Part shown: one piece after another, positions 16,729 to 24,500 of the stretch
Layout: each line of letters begins with the position of its first letter
Position numbering within the stretch: position 1 is the first letter of the stretch
Source of the DNA: Hyphomonadaceae bacterium
GTDB lineage: Bacteria > Pseudomonadota > Alphaproteobacteria > Caulobacterales > Hyphomonadaceae
Reading direction: 5' to 3'
NCBI GenBank assembly: GCA_028285145.1
Contig: JANQQC010000062.1
Coordinates: forward strand, 119,478-183,477
Length of the DNA: 64,000 bases
Notes under the pieces: model-generated
What the model was told of the DNA's origin: nothing
Seen by the model: the letters and a program-made list of their open reading frames with translations, nothing else
The model's database searches: none
Position numbers and translations under genes: made by a program

Positions 16729-17304
16729 CTACGCCTCATTGGTCGAGACCGGCCCGTCGGCGGCCATCACGATCCGGCGCACATTTGACGGCTTGCCGAT
16801 GCGATAGAGCCGGCGTGCGGCCACAAGGCGATCGACAGCGATCCGCGTAATGGACACCTTGTCGGACTGATTGCCGCCGAGAATGTGTAGATAGCGGCCG
16901 TCCGGCGTTTCCCCGACATACAGGCCAACATGGCCGCCGCCCCGACGGGTGAACACACAAACATCGCCGAGCTCAGGCCGCCAGCGTCCGCGTTCATCGA
17001 GCGGCGCATCATCCCCCCACTCAATCCATGAGAGCGCGGCAAGCGGATTCTTGAGCTCTACAGCCTTGCCGGCGCGTTTGGCGATCACCGCCATCCAGAG
17101 GCCACACCAAGGGGTCGCGTCGGCATCATACCAACCGGCCACCCAGCCGCCGACTTCGCGCGCCCAAGCGAGAATTTCGGCAGTGTCGCCAGTGCCAAGC
17201 GTCTCGGCGACGCCATACGTCTTGAGCGCCTCCACAAGCATGCGAGGTGCGCCCTCGGATTCGAGAAAGCGCCAGCGATCGCTCAAGGGTTTAGGTGTGG
17301 TCAT
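16729..17304 (-). CDS. Phage endolysin-like protein (TIGR02594 / CHAP-NlpC type)
   Basis: A 191-residue protein from the ATG at 17304 (MTTPKPLSDRW). DATPWCGLWMAVIAKRAG carries the probable catalytic cysteine. ELGDVCVFTRRGGGHVGLYVG carries the histidine. Together they mark the TIGR02594-type cysteine peptidoglycan hydrolase common in alphaproteobacterial phages. It is the last gene of the late operon, behind the holin candidate, as lysis genes usually are. It lacks a signal peptide, so release would depend on the holin. Confidence 0.8.
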   Translation of the reverse strand: MTTPKPLSDRWRFLESEGAPRMLVEALKTYGVAETLGTGDTAEILAWAREVGGWVAGWYDADATPWCGLWMAVIAKRAGKAVELKNPLAALSWIEWGDDAPLDERGRWRPELGDVCVFTRRGGGHVGLYVGETPDGRYLHILGGNQSDKVSITRIAVDRLVAARRLYRIGKPSNVRRIVMAADGPVSTNEA

Positions 17305-17319
17305 GGTCGACTCCAGGAC

Positions 17320-17353
17320 AAAAAAGCCCCGCCGGTCCTGAGACCAGCGGGGC
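17320..17353 (-). terminator. Terminator between holin and endolysin genes
   Basis: Read leftward, GCCCCGC and GCGGGGC close a stem with a 14-nt interior that can pair partly, then TTTTTT. It would dampen endolysin expression relative to upstream late genes. Confidence 0.8.
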
Positions 17354-17405
17354 AAGGTTGTGGCAGGCGGCGCCTCACGCCCGCCACCGGGAGAAGGCGG
17401 TTGCT

Positions 17406-17744
17406 TTACTTGTTTTCGTCGTCCGACGAGCCCCGCCGCTCGCGCAGCGCATTGCGAAGCAACTCGATCGCTTCGAAAAGCGTGCGACGCTGCAGGAAAA
17501 GGATGGTTGCCGGGGCCGTGATGACAGCGCCAGCGGTAAACAGGATATCCCAACCCGGCGGAATGCCGATTTCCTGACCGGCCAGACCGCAGACAATTCC
17601 AAAGCCCCACGCGGCGAGAAAGTAGCCCTTGTTCGCCCGCCAGCTCGGCACGACGATCACCGTGGCCAGAGCGATGAGGAAAGCGGTCAAGATGTACTCG
17701 ATCCGCTCCCCCAGAAAGTGCCCGAGCTGCCCCATCCGACGCAC
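17406..17744 (-). CDS. Putative phage holin
   Basis: A 112-residue membrane protein with three hydrophobic segments (ILTAFLIALATVIVV, FLAAWGFGIVCGLAG and LFTAGAVITAPATILF) and a charged C-terminal tail (RERRGSSDDENK). This is the size and layout of a class I-like holin. The frame opens at a GTG right behind the previous stop (17744). An ATG at 17735 is an alternative. It sits directly before the endolysin gene, which is the main support. Holin families are too diverse to assign by sequence alone. Confidence 0.65.
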   Translation of the reverse strand: MRRMGQLGHFLGERIEYILTAFLIALATVIVVPSWRANKGYFLAAWGFGIVCGLAGQEIGIPPGWDILFTAGAVITAPATILFLQRRTLFEAIELLRNALRERRGSSDDENK

Positions 17745-18083
17745 CTAAGCTGCTTGTTCCGCGATGCGCACTTTCAGCTTGGTGCGCAGGCGCTGAGCCG
17801 TGTCGGCGACATCATCCGCGAAATTCCGCCATTCTTCCGGCGTCTTGCGTGCGCCATTGGCTTCATACTCGTCGGCAAGGGCGTTGACTCGACCCGCGAG
17901 TGCGGAATCGAAGGCAAGGCCTGCGGCCGCGTTGTCCACGATCGTGCCGGCGAGCTCATTGGCCCGGCGCACGAAGGCTTCGACTTCGTTTTCCTGACCG
18001 TCCGCATTATCGACGGCGGCCCGGATCATGTTCAGCACGCGCAGGCCGAGCTGCGCATAGTTCATGAGATCTGAGAGGTTCAT
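17745..18083 (-). CDS. Hypothetical phage protein, helical
   Basis: A 112-residue mostly helical, acidic protein beginning MNLSDLMNYAQLGLRVLNMIRAA, with no membrane span or recognised motif. It ends where the holin gene begins and belongs to the lysis end of the late operon. A lysis regulator or antiholin is conceivable from position only. Confidence 0.6.
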   Translation of the reverse strand: MNLSDLMNYAQLGLRVLNMIRAAVDNADGQENEVEAFVRRANELAGTIVDNAAAGLAFDSALAGRVNALADEYEANGARKTPEEWRNFADDVADTAQRLRTKLKVRIAEQAA

Positions 18084-18131
18084 GAGTTTGGTCTTTCGGT
18101 TGAGAGTTAAAAGGGGTGCGCGGGCCGGGCG

Positions 18132-18632
18132 CTATTCCGGCTCGTCGCGAGAGACGCTGCCGATCGTGGCAGACGCGCTCAGGATGCGCGGGCGGCTTTG
18201 CGTCCAAAACGTCAAAGCAAGCGCCGTCGCCTCAGTGGCGGCAGACTGAGCCGCAAACAGTCCGTCCTCGCCTTTTGCTTCGTCGTAGCGCTCGTAGATT
18301 TCAATGGCGGCCTCGGCATCAGCCAAGAGTACGCCGGCCGAAGTCACGATGCCCTCTGTCGCGTTGCTGGCAGCAACGGCGGACTTGCACGTATCCAATG
18401 GCGCGCGCTCAGCCTCCGGCACATCGAAGCACAGCTCCTCAGCTGTCAGCCAAGTCTCGTGATAGATGTCGAGCGCAGCCGACATCTCCTCAAGAGGACC
18501 ATCGGTGGCCTCGACGACCCGCTCAATGGCCCCCTGAGTTTGAGTCACCTGCCCGGCACAGCCGGCGCACGTGCCAAGACCAAGCGCAGCCGCGATCAGG
18601 ACGGCCGCACGCGAACGAATAATATCCCACAT
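18132..18632 (-). CDS. Putative phage lipoprotein
   Basis: A 166-residue protein with a signal of the form AAVLIAAALGLGTCAGCAGQ. One of the two cysteines in TCAGC is a likely lipid attachment site. The mature part is helical and alanine-rich with three further cysteines. It lies between the tailspike and the holin/endolysin genes. A spanin-like (outer-membrane disruption) role fits the place but is not shown by the sequence. Confidence 0.55.
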   Translation of the reverse strand: MWDIIRSRAAVLIAAALGLGTCAGCAGQVTQTQGAIERVVEATDGPLEEMSAALDIYHETWLTAEELCFDVPEAERAPLDTCKSAVAASNATEGIVTSAGVLLADAEAAIEIYERYDEAKGEDGLFAAQSAATEATALALTFWTQSRPRILSASATIGSVSRDEPE

Positions 18633-18671
18633 GGGAAGTCTCCTTAGATTGTTGATGATGCCCGGCGGATA

Positions 18672-18706
18672 GAAAACGCCGCCAGAGCCGGGACAGGCTG
18701 GCGGCG
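18672..18706 (-). terminator. Terminator after the tailspike gene
   Basis: Read leftward, CGCCGCCAG and CTGGCGGCG form a 9-bp stem with a 12-nt loop followed by TTTTCT. It separates tail genes from the lysis gene group. Confidence 0.8.
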
Positions 18707-18728
18707 GAGTCAGTTGTCGAGAGAGCGG

Positions 18729-21509
18729 TTAGGCCGCGACCGGCCGCACACGGTTATCAAGCATGATCGCCATGGTACCGAACACGCTGAAGTCGACGGC
18801 ATTGTCGATGTAGCTGTCGTTCACGAACTCAAAGCCACCCGTGTCTGAGTACGAGTAGAACTCCAGGAACTCGTCGGTTTCCGATGCGGTCGGCGAGATG
18901 CGCGCCTTGAGATTGCGCGAATAGTCGAATGACTTCGCCGCCGCAACGCCCGTGATCTCGACGGAACTCGACAGGATACGATGGCCGCTGGCGGGCCCCA
19001 GAAACGGAAACGGCCCAAGGGTCAGATTGCCCGTATGGCCCTGCTTGTCGGTAATGAGGGCAGAGAAGCGAATATAGAGAATATGCCCCTCGACGATGTA
19101 CTGGGCGCTCGCAAAACTCGTAGCCAGCTCCTCGCCCAGATTCTTGTCAAAGTACGGTTTGAAGTCGCTGAGCGTACCCGTTTTCGGAAAAGCCGGGCCG
19201 AGAGAGTAATTGTCCCACGCCGGGAAATTCTCACCCCAATAGTCGCCCGGATTGCTGCCATCTTCGACCCAAGTGATGAGCTCAGTTGCCGCGATCGCGC
19301 CCTCGCCAACATGGCGGTTGCCATAAGTCTGCAGTCGGCCAGCATCGGCCGCTGATGGCTCTTGAATACGGATGAAGTCTTCAGTTGTTTCACCGTCAAA
19401 GCTGACGCCATGGATTGAGCCAAAGACCCGCCCATTGGCGATATTGATGCCGCGCACGCCAGCCGGACAGCCTTTGAGATCAATCAGGCCACCGGAAATC
19501 TCGAGGTTTCGCGCAGAGTCGCCCCGGGCGACGTTTCCGCCTATCTCGATGGCAGTTGTGGTGAAGGGATTCCCACCGCCAGCGACCGCGCCGCCGGTGA
19601 TTTTCAGATCAGGATCGATGATGCGACAGGCGTCAATGTCGGCCCCGATCGCGATGAGGTTCGAAGCCTGCGTGTTTCCATCCTCAGGATCGATCGTGTC
19701 CGCAGACCGCATTCTCGGTCGCTCGATCAGGAAGCTCATGCTTGGTGCGGCTGGATAGTTGGCGGCCACAGTGAAAAAGCCAGTGCCACGAAGGCCTCGG
19801 AAATCCGGTTGACGAAGAATATTGATCTCTGCCTCTGTCGCGACACCGCCGCCGCCCTCGATCTCGCAATTGTCGAGGATCATGACTTCGCAGGATCGGT
19901 GCGTTCGGTAAGCGCTTGTGCCGGCGCTGTTCACGTAGCAATCCTGCGCCGCAACAATGCCGGTATAGGCCCCATCACATAGATGACGCACGCGACGCCC
20001 CTTGCAGCGCCGGCTGATCTGCACATTGGTGAAGTGCGACATGACGAAGCCATAGAAAGAGGACTCGTCCTCCACATAGGGTACCTCAGAAGCGTCGCGT
20101 CCGTCGGTCGTACAATCGAACACCTCGAGCCGATCGCAGAACAGGCTCGCCGCAGGATAGCCGGTCACGCCCTCGAAATTCACGCCATCGAGCACCGCAA
20201 CGCCGATGCCGTTGAACAGCGCGAAATGCTGCCCCTGACCGTTTTTCATATCGGCATTGTAGCGGTCGCCCCAGACCGTGCCGGACTCGCCGCCCCGGAT
20301 CACGCATCGCCGCCGTGGAAGGTCGACCGTCATCATACTGACCGTGCCGCCAGCAATCGTGAAGGCGCGCGCGCGGAGCGGATATTTGAGGCGCACCGTC
20401 AAGCCGTCGACAACTTCCTCGACACGGTTCTGCGCGATGTAGTGGTAAAGAAACCCGCCGCCGGTATCCCACGCGATATCATGCTCTGACATGATGACCA
20501 CATAGTCGCCGCGCTTCATGCCGGCGGTTGACGCCACAGACGCAATGACTTCACCCTTCACGAGATCAGCGGTGAGCGTGGTCTTGGCCGTCTGGTCAGG
20601 ATGCGCCCCAAGCACCTGCGGTGCAACGCCGGTAAAGATGGCATTTGCATGGGTGAGCCCCGTCCACTTGATCAGGAAGGTGTTCTCACCGTTTTGGATC
20701 AGGTTCGACGCCACCGGCAGCCCGTGCATGAAGACATCCGCGCCAGTCAGATCGATATCGAACTCATAGCTCGCGACCGCTTGGCTCGCGAGCCAATAGC
20801 CCCGGCCCGGCGCAAAGCGGATTTCACCGCCCCGACCGCTTCCGTTCGCGAGCGCCGCGCTATCTGCGGCCGCCACTGCGGCGAGCCACGCCGCGCTGTC
20901 ATCGGTCCCGAATACAAACTCGCCGCCTGTGACGGTCTCGGTGGCATTCGTGCTCAGCACAGCGTCCGTTCCGGAAAGCCCGGCGATCGTGCCGACCAGT
21001 GTCGGGGCCGCCGGCTCAACGCCCGGGTCCACGCCATAGGGCAACGCAAACGCCTTACCAATATCATCTGACGTGAAATCATAGCTCGCGCTGGAAACGA
21101 TCGCCGTGCCGGCTGAGATCGTGCAGTCGGTCAACCGACGCGCGTCCCCTTCCGCCCCATGCGCCTCGAGGGTGATGACACCCAGCAGGTTCGACAGGCC
21201 GCCGGCACCGCCAGCAACAGACCAAGGCGAAATGCCCGCCTGCCAAATCGACCCATTCCAAACCTTGACCTCACCATCATCGAGGATGGTCGCTCCCGGC
21301 TTGAGCCAAACGCGCCCGATTACCTCATCAGCCGCGCCCGGGACATTTGGCCCAAACACATAGTCACCAAAGACTCCCGACTTGAGCAGTGTCGCAAACA
21401 CGATGTCCGTGGGCTGGCGCGCGCCCTCCGCCAGAAAGCCCTCACTGTCCGGCGCGCCCTCGCGATCCTCGATATAGGGGATAAGGGATTTAATTGGATC
21501 AAATGGCAT
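18729..21509 (-). CDS. Tailspike / pectate-lyase-like beta-helix protein
   Basis: A 926-residue protein. The first 130 residues form a short particle-binding head. From about residue 130 (LGVITLEAHGAEGDARRLTD) the sequence follows the pectate lyase superfamily start, with repeating short beta strands through to about 750 (for example RRCVIRGGESGTVWGDRYN and VAVLDGVNFEGVTGYPAAS). A different beta-rich C-terminal domain (about 790-926) may be the trimerisation or receptor part. Such spikes bind and often cut capsule or O-antigen. The target polysaccharide cannot be read from sequence. Confidence 0.75.
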   Translation of the reverse strand: MPFDPIKSLIPYIEDREGAPDSEGFLAEGARQPTDIVFATLLKSGVFGDYVFGPNVPGAADEVIGRVWLKPGATILDDGEVKVWNGSIWQAGISPWSVAGGAGGLSNLLGVITLEAHGAEGDARRLTDCTISAGTAIVSSASYDFTSDDIGKAFALPYGVDPGVEPAAPTLVGTIAGLSGTDAVLSTNATETVTGGEFVFGTDDSAAWLAAVAAADSAALANGSGRGGEIRFAPGRGYWLASQAVASYEFDIDLTGADVFMHGLPVASNLIQNGENTFLIKWTGLTHANAIFTGVAPQVLGAHPDQTAKTTLTADLVKGEVIASVASTAGMKRGDYVVIMSEHDIAWDTGGGFLYHYIAQNRVEEVVDGLTVRLKYPLRARAFTIAGGTVSMMTVDLPRRRCVIRGGESGTVWGDRYNADMKNGQGQHFALFNGIGVAVLDGVNFEGVTGYPAASLFCDRLEVFDCTTDGRDASEVPYVEDESSFYGFVMSHFTNVQISRRCKGRRVRHLCDGAYTGIVAAQDCYVNSAGTSAYRTHRSCEVMILDNCEIEGGGGVATEAEINILRQPDFRGLRGTGFFTVAANYPAAPSMSFLIERPRMRSADTIDPEDGNTQASNLIAIGADIDACRIIDPDLKITGGAVAGGGNPFTTTAIEIGGNVARGDSARNLEISGGLIDLKGCPAGVRGINIANGRVFGSIHGVSFDGETTEDFIRIQEPSAADAGRLQTYGNRHVGEGAIAATELITWVEDGSNPGDYWGENFPAWDNYSLGPAFPKTGTLSDFKPYFDKNLGEELATSFASAQYIVEGHILYIRFSALITDKQGHTGNLTLGPFPFLGPASGHRILSSSVEITGVAAAKSFDYSRNLKARISPTASETDEFLEFYSYSDTGGFEFVNDSYIDNAVDFSVFGTMAIMLDNRVRPVAA

Positions 21510-21522
21510 GCTGCAGCTCCCG

Positions 21523-22521
21523 CTAGCTTATCGTGACAGCCTCGTAAGGATGGACATTCTCGCCGTGGACGTATCCGCCCGGCCCGGAAACAGGATCGGA
21601 GTCGGCCGCCGCGCCGGTTCCATCTGTTCCGTAATTGGGCAGAGGCCGGTAGAGCGCCGGCGCTTCGTCAGCCTTGGCGGCCAGAGCGGCGACAAGGCCG
21701 GACACTTGCGACACATCGGGCGAGGCATCCGCGCCCTCGACATATTGCGCGAGGTCCGTCTTTGACCCGACGCCGGTGTAATAAAACGTCTTCCCGGAAT
21801 CTGGCCCGCTCGACAGGACAACGGCCGAGCCCTCCCCGATCCGCTCCAGCTGCTCGGTCGTGAGATTGCTGAGATCGCCGGCCGACACGATCGGGGCTGC
21901 GCGGACGCTCGCCGGAATGGTCGACGGATCAAGAATTCCGATGACCTGGCTGGCGGCAAACACCTTGCTTTGAAGCTCAGTCTGCAGCGCCCCGGTATCG
22001 ATTTTTGCACTCAGGCCCGTCTGCAGTGAGTTGATCAGAATCTCGATCTTGCGCAGCGTGTCGGCCGCCGGCGTCGCATTGTCGACGAGCGCTTCAATCG
22101 ATGAGACGCCGACCTTGCCGGCCACAAGATTGCGCAGCGAGATCAGCGCAACGTCGATCAGCCGATCCTCATCATCGAGGCCGCGCCACGACGCCCCGTC
22201 ACTCCACTGGACCTCATCGCTATTGGCGGTGTCCATAAAGATGTAACCGGCAGGGACTTGACCCGCATCGGGTTTGTCGCCGCCAACATCACCATTGATG
22301 AAGTTGATCTCGATGAGGAAGGCCAGCGCCACGCGATGCGGCCGATACGGGCGCAGCGGGCTAAGCGCATCGACGATCTGATTGTGGAACGCCTTCAGCA
22401 ACGCGCCCGTGATCGGCGTGTCGTCAGCGAGGTCCGAATCCTCAATCCGCGTCGCACGATCCACCGTGGTCGGATTGCTCATCATCCCCACAGCTTGATC
22501 GTTGAGATACTGCGTCGTCAT
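21523..22521 (-). CDS. Tail-fibre-associated phage protein
   Basis: A 332-residue protein with GYIFMDTANSDEVQWSDGAS, a motif common in phage fibre and receptor-binding proteins, then helical stretches (RKIEILINSLQTGLSAKID) that could trimerise, and SSGPDSGKTFYYTGVG. It sits between the Ig-like protein and the tailspike, 13 bp before the latter, which supports a role as an adaptor or fibre. No enzymatic motif is visible. Confidence 0.6.
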   Translation of the reverse strand: MTTQYLNDQAVGMMSNPTTVDRATRIEDSDLADDTPITGALLKAFHNQIVDALSPLRPYRPHRVALAFLIEINFINGDVGGDKPDAGQVPAGYIFMDTANSDEVQWSDGASWRGLDDEDRLIDVALISLRNLVAGKVGVSSIEALVDNATPAADTLRKIEILINSLQTGLSAKIDTGALQTELQSKVFAASQVIGILDPSTIPASVRAAPIVSAGDLSNLTTEQLERIGEGSAVVLSSGPDSGKTFYYTGVGSKTDLAQYVEGADASPDVSQVSGLVAALAAKADEAPALYRPLPNYGTDGTGAAADSDPVSGPGGYVHGENVHPYEAVTIS

Positions 22522-22533
22522 AGGCGCGCCTCC

Positions 22534-24009
22534 CTAGAAAAGATCGTAGCGGCCGGGCCCGCCGGCACCGCCAAAGTCACCGAGCTCGAACACGGTGAAG
22601 TCAAAGGACTTGGACGCGGACATGCCAGCCCGGTTCGTGACCGTCGCCGAGATGCGATAGACGCCCGTCTGACCGGTCGGCAGCGTCAGCAAGAGCCCGT
22701 TCGCCACGCCACCCGGCGGCAGCCCTGTGATATTCGCCGTGACAGCGAGCTCGGCATCGGGCGTCACCGGATCGCCGACGAACTCAGCGAGATCAATGGA
22801 CAGTGCAGAGGACCCCTGCAGCGCCAGCCGGGCCGAGATGGTCTGCCAGAGGGGCGGCGTGGTTGCCGTGGTTGTCAGCGTGAAGCTGGCGTCGCCAAAA
22901 TTGCCATCTGGATCGGTTGCCCGGACGGTGACCGTGTACGTTCCGGGAGGACCGGCACGCCCTCCGAGAATGCCGTTGGCCGTGACTTCAACGCCATGCG
23001 TTGGATCCCCGACAATGGTGAAAACAAGGTCCGCATCGGTCGTGTCGGGGTCGAGCACGTCGCCCTTGAGATCGCGCGCCGGTATCTCCGCACTGTGAAC
23101 ACGGGTGAGGTTTGGCAATGTGCCAAAGGTCGGCGGGAAGGTCGGCGGTGTGCCGCCTATCACGTAGACTTCAAGCACAAAGTCGCGATCGACCGATTGC
23201 CCACTTTCATCGGTCGCCGTCAGCGTCACCGTCGTCGCAGCCGTGACGGCTGGATTGTCGGCCGACAGCACAGCCCCGTCGAACGTGAAGCCGGCAGGCA
23301 GACCACTCAGAGAAAGGGTGATGTTTTCCGGCAGCGTGTCCTCATCGGTGACATAGGTCGAGAGATCGATGACGGCGGCGGTGACATTCTCTTCAACGCC
23401 TTGATCAGGGATAGGCGAGATAACTGGCGGCACGGGCGGATGAATGACGCTCAGGCGATCGATCTGCAGCTGCATGGCCGCAATGGTCTGCGAAAGCGCA
23501 TCGAGCGCGTTCGCATCGACAACCTTCGGCAGATACCAGTCCGCCGGCACGAACACGGTCGGCACGACGTAAGGCAGACGCTCAGGCAGGATCGCATAAA
23601 TCTGTACGCCGCCGCCATCATCATAACTGACGGTGTAGCGCGCATCATTGACGTTTGCGCCGTCGGCCGCCGCATACGCAACCGGCGCCAGATAGCCCGT
23701 CAGGATGTTGAGCGTGTCGAGCGAGCTATGAACCTCATCGAGCACGCCACCCGGCGCCAACGCCGCGACGATGTCATTGATCTCGACCGACTTACTTTCA
23801 AGATCGGCGCGCGCCGCGGCAGCCGCATCAACCTCGGCCTGCAGCTCGGCCGCATACTTTGCGAGCACCTTGGTCGGCCCGCCGGTGCGCGTTTGGTGTT
23901 CGCCGGTGCCATTCACATCAGCGGCCGCATTGGCGAACTGATCAAGCGTGTTGAGGTCCTCGCCGGCATTCTCGAGGTCCTGCTGGCTTGGCGGTGACGT
24001 GTCCGGCAT
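22534..24009 (-). CDS. Phage tail protein with putative Ig / cadherin-like domains
   Basis: A 491-residue protein. The N-terminal half is helical and includes a partial coiled coil. The C-terminal half holds three tandem Ig-type repeats, recognisable by ISPIPDQGVEEN, LSGLPAGFTFDGAVLS, TVTLTATDESGQS, VTVRATDPDGNFGDASF and ITGLPPGGVANGLL. Such domains decorate phage tails and may bind carbohydrate on the cell surface. It shares a TGATG stop-start with the gene before it. Confidence 0.7.
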   Translation of the reverse strand: MPDTSPPSQQDLENAGEDLNTLDQFANAAADVNGTGEHQTRTGGPTKVLAKYAAELQAEVDAAAAARADLESKSVEINDIVAALAPGGVLDEVHSSLDTLNILTGYLAPVAYAAADGANVNDARYTVSYDDGGGVQIYAILPERLPYVVPTVFVPADWYLPKVVDANALDALSQTIAAMQLQIDRLSVIHPPVPPVISPIPDQGVEENVTAAVIDLSTYVTDEDTLPENITLSLSGLPAGFTFDGAVLSADNPAVTAATTVTLTATDESGQSVDRDFVLEVYVIGGTPPTFPPTFGTLPNLTRVHSAEIPARDLKGDVLDPDTTDADLVFTIVGDPTHGVEVTANGILGGRAGPPGTYTVTVRATDPDGNFGDASFTLTTTATTPPLWQTISARLALQGSSALSIDLAEFVGDPVTPDAELAVTANITGLPPGGVANGLLLTLPTGQTGVYRISATVTNRAGMSASKSFDFTVFELGDFGGAGGPGRYDLF

Positions 24010-24500
24010 CAGGCGGCTCCTACATGGTCAGGCAGCTCGACATTGGCGAGCTGGTCGAAAGCGGTGATGATCGCCCCGACGTCATCGCCATAGACGGCGA
24101 TGAGGCCGAGATCGTCGAAGTCAGGAACCGTCACAGGCTCGAGAATGAGCTCGAATGATGAGGTCCAGTGCTTGACCCCGAACTGCTTGCTAGGCGGTGC
24201 CTCGCCAAAGCGGGCGCGAACGTCGACCCGCTGCGCACCGAGCTCGAGCGGCAGCGTGATCGATGTATCGAACGCGCCACCGGCCACCTTGTTGTAGAAG
24301 CTGAGCAGCACGACGTGCTCAGTGGCGCTGACCGTGAGCGTGGCGCGATACCGGCCCGCAAGATTGAGATGACGCCGGCGCTGGCGGACGCCACCGCCCT
24401 CCATCTCCATTGTCTCAACGCCGCCATCAACGTTGAACGATGGTGAGTTGAGATTGGGGCACGGCAAAGCCGGCGGCCATGAAAAGGCAGCATCACTCAT
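24009..24500 (-). CDS. Hypothetical phage tail-region protein
   Basis: A 163-residue protein, mainly beta, with FSWPPALPCPNLNSPSFNVD at the start and RVDVRARFGEAPPSKQ in the middle. No motif assigns a family. It overlaps the end of the tail-tip gene by 4 bp and the start of the Ig-like gene by 1 bp, so it belongs to the tail module. Confidence 0.65.
   Translation of the reverse strand: MSDAAFSWPPALPCPNLNSPSFNVDGGVETMEMEGGGVRQRRRHLNLAGRYRATLTVSATEHVVLLSFYNKVAGGAFDTSITLPLELGAQRVDVRARFGEAPPSKQFGVKHWTSSFELILEPVTVPDFDDLGLIAVYGDDVGAIITAFDQLANVELPDHVGAA

Noticed and set aside
22258..23997. Long open frame antisense to the Ig-like tail gene (579 codons)
   Set aside because: Arginine-rich, low-quality composition typical of antisense frames in GC-rich DNA. 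The leftward tail gene has clear domains and fits the operon.
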